The position numbers and the translations under genes are program-made. A stretch of 64,000 bases of DNA from Triangularia verruculosa. Lineage: Eukaryota; Ascomycota; Sordariomycetes; Sordariales; Podosporaceae. The notes under the pieces were generated by a model, which saw nothing but the letters and a program-made list of their open reading frames with translations, made no database searches and was not told where the DNA came from. Location of the stretch: the NCBI GenBank assembly GCA_033296885.1, contig MU863881.1:398220-462219 (forward strand), read 5' to 3'. Positions 55,675 through 64,000 of the stretch are shown one piece after another. Within the stretch, counting starts at the first letter, position 1. Every line of letters begins with the position of its first letter.

Positions 55675-56099
55675 TGTCACAGACCAACCATATAGCAGGG
55701 CCGGGCGGGGACTGCAGCTAACCATGCCGGCCAATGGGAGGAAAGGGGCACAGCAGCAAGGCTGCCAGGGTCGGAGGAGGCTCACTGCTTGGCAAAGGTG
55801 AGCCGGATCACCACGATCACCTGGCGAGCGTGGTAAGCGCAAGAAGGATCACCACGGGTCGCTGGTAAACGAGAGTGATCCAGGTACGGAGGTACTTGGG
55901 GATTCATAGTCTATATATACGGAGGAACTAAATAGCTTGTAGATAGTTCCGCAGTATGCAATTACAGCTTGTATTCACGGTACCTTATATTTACATTAAG
56001 ACATCTCGTTGTGCACTATTTAGCTGCACCGAACTAATTATTAGAAGTTGCCTTTAACCGAATATCCCTTTCAGAGGTTCTATACAGGGGTTCGTCACA
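55675..56099 (+). repeat. 5' LTR
   Basis: 425 bases, starting TGTCACAG and ending TCGTCACA. The outer two-thirds is GC-rich and little altered; the inner last 150 bases carry most transitions relative to the 3' LTR. Confidence 0.95.
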
Positions 56100-57000
56100 C
56101 GTTACATACTCACTTCAACTCTATTATCGGATAAATTAAAGGCGCCAAGTTAAACGCTATAGCCGGAAATACCAATACCTAACCCACCATCGACCAACTC
56201 CTTACTCGTATCTAGGAGCTCGAAGATAAGTCGCGCCTCTCTTATAATACCCTTACGCAGGAGAACGATATACTCTACCGGGAGATCGGTACCTTACGTA
56301 AAGAAAGAGACTGCGCTAGGCTCGAGGCTCCCGACCGTTATAAAGGAGCTAAGGGAGAACTAAGAGGATTTTTAATCCAGCTTAAGGCATATTTTCGGTA
56401 CTACCCTTCCCGTTTCCCGAATAAAGAGTCTAAAGTAGTATACGCCGCGTTCCGGCTTAAGGACAAGGCCCTTACTTAGTTCGAGCTAATCCTAAGAGAC
56501 TATTTCGATAATAAATATAATAAAAGGGAGGATATTACCAAAAAGTATTTTAAGTTGTATAAAGGTTTCGAAGAGAAGATTAAAGAGGTATTTAAGAAGT
56601 ATAATAAAAGCAAACGTACCTAAAAACGACTGGCTAATCTTAAGTAAATTAGGTTTACTACCGACTATACTATAGTATTTAGGACGGACGTACTTTATAG
56701 CGAAATTAACGACGAAGGATTAATATAGTTATTTTATAACGGACTTAAAAAAGAAGTTAAAAACGAAGTATACTAATAGGAACGGCTAAAGACTATCGAC
56801 GAGTATATCGCAATAGCGGTCTATATCGACGACCGGCAGTACCAGCACCGTAAAGAGCATAAAGGTATACGCATATAAGGACCCTACCGTCCTAACGATA
56901 AGAAGAAAAGACGGCCTTATAGGACTCACGTCTTAAGGACTACTTACGTAAGACCTATAAAGATAAATATAGTTTAGAAGCGGTTTAAGGAGAAGAACGA

Positions 57001-57054
57001 TATTAAATACTTTAATTATAGAAAAATAGGTTATTTTAAGAAAGATTATTAGGT
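57001..57054 (+). other. Gag zinc-knuckle site with all ligands changed
   Basis: In the frame starting at 57001 the spacing of a CCHC knuckle (x2, x4, x4) is exact, but all four ligand positions read Tyr (TAC/TAT), followed by a TAG stop. C-to-T and G-to-A changes turn Cys (TGY) and His (CAY) codons into Tyr codons, so this is the expected RIP outcome. Confidence 0.75.
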
Positions 57055-60000
57055 ACTTAAGTAACTCCGTTAGAAGGAAAGAAAGACGGTAATAGTTACT
57101 AAGATAATATAAGTAGTAAAGATCTCCGGTATAAAGTATTTTAATAAGGATTTTTAGGATTTAACGGACGATTATACTAATAATAACTATAAATATAAAC
57201 CTCGGAAAGGAGAATTAATAGTCGATTTTAAAGGAGAAGACTATATTATAGGATAAGAATTACCGATTAAAGGAACTACGAAATTAAAAAAGAATATTAT
57301 TCCTAAATCCTCCGAGGAAACTTTACGGCGATTAAAGTAGTTCTTTACTATAAATATAATTCGTATTTTAAACCTATACTCGGGAGAGACCCTAAATTAA
57401 GTTAAGGAATAAGTTTAAGGATTTAAAAAGAAGATAAAAGAACTCCGGAATTAACGGAAAGTAATTAAATAATATTACTACAACTTCAAAAATAAAGTAG
57501 CGTAAACTATAAATAATCGTTAACTGCTTATATAATTCTAATAGAAAAATAAATGATAAATTATCCTAGAGATTAAATTTAGGTAATACCGCTATAAACT
57601 ACTATAGTTAATTTATAGAGAAGGTAAGTTCGAATTTAAGGAACTAGATTAGAAGAAATACTAGGAAAATAAAAAGATCACTAATATAGGGCTTTTATAA
57701 ATATCCGGATAAATACCTCGCTATAAATAATACAAACTATACAATAGGAATATAGTATAGTTATACCCTAAATACCTAGAATATAAAAGGATATTTTAGT
57801 TCTAGTATATTATATATAAGTACGTTAAGTATTATTAAAATAAGGCTCTCTAAGGATATTGGTTAATACGGTAATTAGGAGGAAACGGAGATTCTAAGCC
57901 CGTTACAAGAACTATAGTTAGGTAGGAACGATAATAAAAAAAGTTAGACGATTATTTCCTATAAAGATAGGAAAATTTAATTAAATTAAAGAAGGAACTT
58001 TAAGTTATACGGTTTATACTTAGATACATAAGATATTACTTTAAATAAATAATTAATTAAGGAAAAGACACCGCTAATAAAGAAAAATATAAATTAGTGT
58101 AGTATAAGAGCCTAGATTATACGTTCTACTTATAAATAAAGGCTAAGAAACACCACGATATTTAGGCCGAAGTTGAAATTAAGGCTATAGTAAAAGGGCG
58201 GCGGATATATAATCGAAAGAGGATTCGATAAAGTATAAAAGACGAAAAATAGGAAAAAGCCTAACGATAATAATTAACTAATTTCGAACTATTAAATAAT
58301 TTAATAAAGGAGGATACTTTAGAAATATAATAATAATCGGGAAAAGAACTACGGTCTTTTATAAAGGCCGAAAACCTCTAAAGAACTATAAGTAAAATAT
58401 CAATAAAATCGCTATAATATAGAGGAGGGGTATAAAAGATAAAAGATTATAAGTAGTAGTATATTAAAAAAGTTTTTAAATATAAATATTTATAAATAAT
58501 AAAGCAGAAGTAGACTTAATTTTACCAAAGTTTATATAATAAGCCTAAGTTCTATAAAAGAAGAAAAAGGAAGAGGTTATTATAAAAGGACCCTTCTTTA
58601 TATAGTTAGTAGCTAGGGAGATATTACTATTAGATATTATAGTATTAGGAAAAATAACAATAGTAATTTTTAATATCGTAAATATAGGGCTAGAAAAAGA
58701 TATAATTCTAGGATAATTATAATACGAGGATTATAACCTAGATATTAATTAGAAGGACGGTAATTATCTACGACCGAGGGTATATCGGGAGTATTTAATT
58801 AATAATAGGAGATTAGGAGTACGGTAGGAGTAGAGTGCGGGACAAGCACCCTCTACGGTACCACCGTAAGAGATATAAGAGGTATTAATATATTTAATCG
58901 ATAAAGGCGGTAAAATCGAAGAAGTAGGGTTAATAAAAATAATTATATTAATGGAAATTATAGTAATAATAAAAGATAAATATACCTATTATAATAATAT
59001 AAAGAAGAGCGATAAAAAGGAGGTGCCGATAGAATACTAGGGGTATCCGGTATTTACAGTAAAATACCTTTAAAGTCTATTAGAGAGGGGACTATAGGAC
59101 TATAAGATTAAACTTAAAGAAGGAGTAAAGTTTAAACTTTTTTAGGTTTATTATATTAACGATAAGTAAAGTAAAGAATTATAAAAGTATTTAGACGAAA
59201 ATATTAAAAAGGGGTATATTAAAGTATTTATATCGCCGGTTAAATATCTTATTTTCTTTATACTAAAGAAAAATAGAAGTCCGCAACTATATATAGATTA
59301 TCGATAATTAAATTAAGAAACGGTAAAGAATAGTTATCTATTACTATTAATTTTTTAACTAAAGAGTTAACTATTAAGGGTATAATAATTTACTAGACTT
59401 AATATACTAATTAAGTATACGTATATACGAATCAAGGAGAAAGATAAATAAAAAATAGTCTTTCGCACGCCTTATAGGCATTTTGAGTACCTCGTTATAC
59501 CGTTTAGGTTTATAAATATACCGGTAATTTTCTAAGCCCTCGTTAATTATATAATTCGCTAGTACCTCGATAAAATAATAATTTACTACCTCGACGATAT
59601 TCTTATTTACTTGCGTACTTTAAAGGAATATAAATAGTATATTAAAGAGATTTTAGACGCGCTATATAGAGTAGAACTATTAATTAATAAAGATAAAAGC
59701 GAGTTCTATATATAGGAAACGGTCTACCTGGGATATTTAATCTCGTTAGGAGAAGTGCGAATGGAGCTAGGGAAGATTACGGTAGTTAAGGACTAGCCGA
59801 GACTATAAGTAAAAACGGCCGAACGATTAAAGACTAGGGTTCGAGAGTTTCTAGGATTTACGAATTTTTATTAGATATTTATACGGAACTATAGTGTTAT
59901 AACGAAATTATTAAATGATTTAATTAAGAAGGATGCCGAGTTTAAGTGGGGAAAGGAGTAGGAGGAGGCTTTTTAAGTTATTAAAAACGCTATTATAATG

Positions 60001-61395
60001 GACTTAATATTTAAACTTCTTAACTTAGGACGACCTTTTAAGGTTGAAATAGATATTTCCGACTACGCTATCGGAGGGTAGCTAGGGTAACGAGATAAAG
60101 ATGGGAAATTATATCTAGTGGTATTTTTTTTAAAGAAGTTAAAAGGACTACGTAAAAATTACTTTATCTACGATAAGGAACTACTTATTATTATTGAGGC
60201 GTTCGAAAAATGGAGATTATACCTTAGCGGTATTAACTACGAGGTTTAGGTCTATATTAATTATAAAAACCTAAAGTATTTTACTATTATTAAGGTCCTT
60301 AACGCTAGGTAAAGTAGATAATTAAAATTTTTATCCGAGTTTAACTTTTAAATTTATTATAAGAAGGGATTTAAGAACGTAAGAGCGGACGCTTTAAGTA
60401 GAAGAGCGGACTACTATAAAGAGAAAGTAAGAGAGGAATTACTACCTTTGCTATAAGAAATAGTAAAAGATATACTTCGGTACCCGCTTTAGCAGTAAGC
60501 TAAATATTACGTAGTATATCGAGAAGAATCTACTATCTATAAATACCAAGGTAATATCGATAGCGATAATCAAGAATAATAAGTTAAGTTAGAATTATTA
60601 GGGATTTAGAAGGACGACTGCTACTGGCTCTAGTATAATAATAGGGCCTACGTTAACCCAGAATAACGGAAGATACTAATTCAGGAGATCTACGAGTCGA
60701 AGTTCGGAGGATATATAGGAATAGCTAAAATAATAGAAAAGATTAAATAATATTTTAATTAGCTAGGAGTAAGAAAAAATATAGAAAAGATATTACGGGA
60801 GTGTAACCTCTATAGAAGAATAAGAGTAGAGAGATATAAACTATATAGGTTTTTAGAGCTATTACTAGTAGTAGAGTAACCGTAAAGTTCGGTATCGATA
60901 AACTTTATTATTAAATTATTAAAATCTAAGAATATAATTATAAGCGTTAAGTATAATAGTATTTTAACGGTAATCGATAAGCTTACTAAATAAATATACT
61001 TCTTACTTTACAAAGAGACTTGGATAGCGGAATAATTAACGGATATAATATTTCGGAACGTTACAGTAATATATATATAGCTAAGGGAATTTATTACGGA
61101 TCGTAATACTAAGTTTATATCGAAGTTTTAAAAGGCTCTAATAAAATAAGTAAAAGTAAAGAGTAAAGCGTCGTTAGTATATTACCTATAGACGGACGGC
61201 TAAACGGAGAGGCTTAACTAAATCGTCGAATAATACCTTTAGAACTATATTAATTTCGAATAAAATAACTAAGTTAAACTCTTACTAACGGCACAACTTA
61301 TATACAATACGGCACTTACGGAGATAACTAAAGTCACACTATTCTTCGTAAATTACGGTTTTAAGGCAGATCTATAGCAAGGACCAGAGGCAAAG

Positions 61396-61680
61396 GTGCC
61401 TAAGGCGGCAATAAAAGCAGGAAAGCTACATATACTATACACCAAACTTAGGGAAGAGCTCGAGTTCGTTCGGGAACGTATACGCAAGTACTACAATACT
61501 AAACGGCTCGAGGGACCTTGCTTAAAGAAGGAGGATAAAGTGTTTTTATTAATACGCAATCTTCGTACAAAGAGGCCTAGTAAAAAGCTAGACCACAGGA
61601 GAGTAGGCCCATTTAAAGTTAAAAGAAAGATATCGGAGACGGCGTACGAACTAGAGCTACCTAGTACGATATATCTATAG
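61396..61680 (+). pseudogene. Integrase C-terminal remnant (GPY/F region)
   Basis: The longest surviving frame of the element, 94 codons. It has FVRERIRKYYNTKR, KEDKVFLLIRNLRTKRPSKK, LDHRRVGPFKVKRK and YELELP, the usual end of gypsy integrases. It ends at a TAG where the original frame probably continued toward the chromodomain. Confidence 0.85.
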
Positions 61681-61989
61681 TTATACACTTTTCACATCTT
61701 ACTTCTAGAACCTGTACTACTAGTAAATAAGACTAATACCTAGGAGATAGCGGAGGACGAAGAAGAAAAGTACGATGTAAAAGAAATACTAGATTTACGG
61801 ATTAATAAAGGTTAATTAAAATACTTAGTTAGCTAATTAGGTTACCCGGCTATAGATAATTTATAGGAACTATCGATAAATCTAAATTATCTAAATAAGT
61901 TAAAAGAATTCCATCGGCGATATCTAGACTAGCTTAAATAAAAAAAATAATACCTAGATTTACGGACGATACCTATAAATCTAAACATA

Positions 61990-62064
61990 AAACCCCGATA
62001 GAAATCGAACCTACACCTCCGACGTAGTAGTTAGCGTACCGCATACTATATTATAAAGTTAATA
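61990..62064 (-). tRNA. RIP-damaged tRNA-like sequence inside the retroelement
   Basis: The minus strand has a GGTTCGAT T-loop with a GTAGG/TCTAT stem, a 3' acceptor CGGGGTT, a D-stem half ACGC opposite ATAT, and a 5' AACTTTA opposite the acceptor. Each mismatch is explained by C-to-T or G-to-A change. The anticodon arm does not fold cleanly. This may be a tRNA gene or tRNA-like motif captured in the element's 3' non-coding part. Confidence 0.35.
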
Positions 62065-62897
62065 AATACCTAAGGACTTATCTATAATTAGCACTATAAA
62101 CCTCAATTACTTTAAGAAATTGGAGGAGTTCTACCGGAGGAATCCTAACTGACTATAAAAGCAGGGTTAGTTAACTAGTCAAAGTTAACGGGAGGTTCGA
62201 AAGCAATACTAAGGTTAGAGGTACCAATAGCCTCTTAATCTATAACACCGAAAGCGCTTAGCGACTAGGTTTGGTTAATTAGGGATTACTCGCCTAGTAG
62301 ATCTATAGGCTCGGGCGAGGGGGGCGCCAAAGTATCCACCTTATCTAACAACTCCATCCCCCGACAAAAGAGTTCTACACCCTAGTTATACATCGACTCG
62401 CGCTATTTATATAGGCGAGTTAAGGAGCTTAGTATCTCCGATAGTAAATTCTCTTTCGCGGTAATCTCCTTGTTAATTTTCTTTTATTCCGATAAGTTTT
62501 TAATCACTACAACTGTCAATAAAGGAAGGATTATTATATAAAACCCAAGCACCCACGAGAATCCGCCACGTTTAGCCCATTATATAATTTACCTACTCGA
62601 ACATAGTTTAAATAGCGGCTCGACCCCTCCTTTATAATACAGCGCTTTTAAGGCTTCGCGCACTAGCAGCGGGAGCAGGGTATAATTTCGATACCGTCTT
62701 AATCGATCGAAGCGGAAAGAACTATTTGTTTGCGAGTAGTATCGCGGTAATATTTCTCTACGCGACCCGTCATCGTTAGGTACACCGAAACGAATTTACG
62801 GGAGAAGAAAAAAAAAAGGGATTACTTACGTACAGGAGAGAACGGCAGCGCTAAGGGTATAAGGACAACGATATTAAGTCTTCCGGGACGAAAGACG

Positions 62898-62912
62898 TCG
62901 AGGGGGGAGTAT
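62898..62912 (+). other. Polypurine tract before the 3' LTR
   Basis: CGAGGGGGGAGTAT directly abuts the 3' LTR, the normal position of the plus-strand primer for reverse transcription. Confidence 0.75.
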
Positions 62913-63339
62913 TGTATTACAGACCAACTATATAGCAGGGCCGGGCGGGGACTACAGTTAACCATACCGGCCAATAGAAGGAAAGGGGTATAGTAGTAAG
63001 GCTACCAGGGTCGGAGGAGGCTCACTGCTTAGTAAAGGTAAGCCGGATTACTACGATTACTTGGCGAGCGTGGTGAGCGCAAGAAGGATCACCACGGGTT
63101 GCTAGTGAGCGAGAGTAATCCAGGTACGGAGGTACTTAGGGATTTATAGTCTATATATACGGAGGAACTAGATAGCTTATAGATAGTTCCGTAGTATATA
63201 ATCACAGCTTATATTCACGGTACCTTGTATTTACATTGAGACATCTCGTTGTGTACTATTTAGCTGCACCGAACCAATTGTCAGAAGTTGCCTTCAACCG
63301 AGTATCCCTTTCAGAGGTTCTGTACAGGGGTTTGTCACA
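62913..63339 (+). repeat. 3' LTR
   Basis: 427 bases, ending TTGTCACA followed by CATAG. Compared with the 5' LTR its first two-thirds carries most A/T changes, while its outer end keeps the ancestral C/G bases. Confidence 0.95.
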
Positions 63340-63344
63340 CATAG
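63340..63344 (+). repeat. Target-site duplication, right (CATAG)
   Basis: Matches 55670-55674. Confidence 0.9.
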
Positions 63345-64000
63345 CGGGTATCAAAGGAATCCTACTGGCCTAGTAGTATATTGAAGGACTTGGCAGTGGC
63401 CTAAAGTAAGGAGGGCACGGACTACTTAACGGGAGATAAATATACGTTTAGGATTACTATACTATTCTAAGTTTTCTTCTTCCTCTTTTCTTTATTATAA
63501 ACTTCGAAGTTATTAAAGATTATTATTATAATTAAATTACTATTTTAAACCTTATATTATAATTTTTATTATATATAATCTTTAATTATTTAAAGTTTAA
63601 TATATTATACTATTATTAATTATTATTTATATTTATTTATTTTTTACTTCCTTTTTATTAATATCTAATATATTATTATTAACCTTTTTAAATATTATTA
63701 AAAGTTTAATTATTCTACTTTATAACTTTTAGGTTAATATCGATAAAAACTTTAATTATATTACCGGAGAGTATTTTTTTAAAAACTTTCTTTTATTTAA
63801 GTTTATTATTTTAAGCTATATAATATTTTTTTTTATTAATATTACTTATTATTATATTACTTATATATATTATTGAAATAGGTATGGCTCATATACAGGC
63901 CTAAAGGCCCTGTAGCTAATACACTAATAGCGTAGCGGAATTGTCACACACGATACCTGTAGCTCACTGCTGGGGTGCTAGGCTACAGCACCTGGTAGGT
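63345..64000. other. Extremely AT-rich RIP-like DNA
   Basis: From about 63420 to 63880 the sequence is nearly all A and T with TATTAT and TTAATT runs, consistent with an old, heavily mutated repeat. The last 120 bases return to mixed composition (ATGGCTCATATACAGGCCTA, CTGTAGCTCACTGC) and look like the edge of another repeat. No gene. Confidence 0.6.

Larger units (their letters stand above)
55675..63339 (+). mobile_element. Complete, RIP-inactivated Ty3/gypsy chromovirus-type LTR element
   Basis: 7665 bases with LTRs at 55675-56099 and 62913-63339, TG..CA ends and a perfect CATAG target duplication. Order: gag-like region (about 56190-57060) ending in a zinc-knuckle position at 57010-57051; protease/RT (RT about 59200-59730 with YLDDILIY at about 59585-59608); RNase H (about 60000-60400); integrase (about 60650-61680); and chromodomain-like end (about 61770-61930). 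A purine-rich tract abuts the 3' LTR (62898-62910). The pol order with integrase last identifies Ty3/gypsy. All internal frames are full of TAA/TAG and the DNA is AT-rich, as left by RIP. A non-coding 0.9 kb lies between the chromodomain and 3' LTR. Confidence 0.95.

Noticed and set aside
56100..56120. Primer-binding site directly after the 5' LTR
   Set aside because: I could not match it confidently to the 3' end of any tRNA; RIP damage may have obscured it.

Overview
The window is nuclear DNA of a filamentous ascomycete, most likely a sordariomycete and plausibly of the order Sordariales. Its genes carry short introns (about 50 to 210 nt) with GT..AG or GC..AG ends and RCTRAY-like branch sites. 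Signature families include a very large DUF3638/DUF3645 protein, a DMATS prenyltransferase, a fungal STAND/NACHT protein, a DHN-melanin type naphthol reductase and a GH26-CBM35 mannanase whose catalytic positions match my memory of the Podospora anserina enzyme. A chromovirus-type LTR retrotransposon shows C-to-T and G-to-A damage typical of repeat-induced point mutation (RIP). The order-level call is inference.

Layout. 0-17.3 kb is ordinary: a 5'-truncated DUF3405 gene, a secreted aldose 1-epimerase, a mucin-like type I membrane protein and a 3186-residue DUF3638/DUF3645 protein. 19-28.5 kb holds accessory genes: a DMATS prenyltransferase, a tiny zinc-ribbon protein, a 22-bp tandem array, an unrecognised 340-residue protein, an unusual cytochrome P450 and a secreted Pro/Thr-rich protein with Kex2-like sites. 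28.5-37.4 kb is a gene-poor, repeat-rich island. A STAND/NACHT gene with a 3' frameshift lies between two paralogous Cys-rich genes in opposite orientation. A truncated zinc-ribbon relic, a tRNA-like sequence and dispersed repeat pieces lie around them. 37.4-53.3 kb is dense metabolism: DAL5-type transporter, Gfo/Idh/MocA oxidoreductase, small GPI-type Cys-rich protein, DUF1304 membrane protein, GH26 mannanase, fatty acid hydroxylase/sterol desaturase-like protein, TDT/SLAC1-type transporter, phenylalanine ammonia-lyase and tetrahydroxynaphthalene reductase. 55.7-63.3 kb is a complete but dead Ty3/gypsy element with a perfect 5-bp target duplication, followed by AT-rich DNA.

How genes may work together. 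The epimerase, mannanase and transporters fit growth on plant polysaccharides. The reductase fits DHN melanin, although no polyketide synthase or scytalone dehydratase is present. The DMATS, the unknown protein and the P450 could form a small prenylation and oxidation cluster, but no backbone synthase is visible and spacing is wide, so this is tentative. The most unusual area is 28.5-37.4 kb: an NLR-like gene flanked by an inverted pair of related Cys-rich genes.

Limits: all gene models come from reading frames and splice signals by eye; no similarity search was possible, and family names are recognised from motifs.
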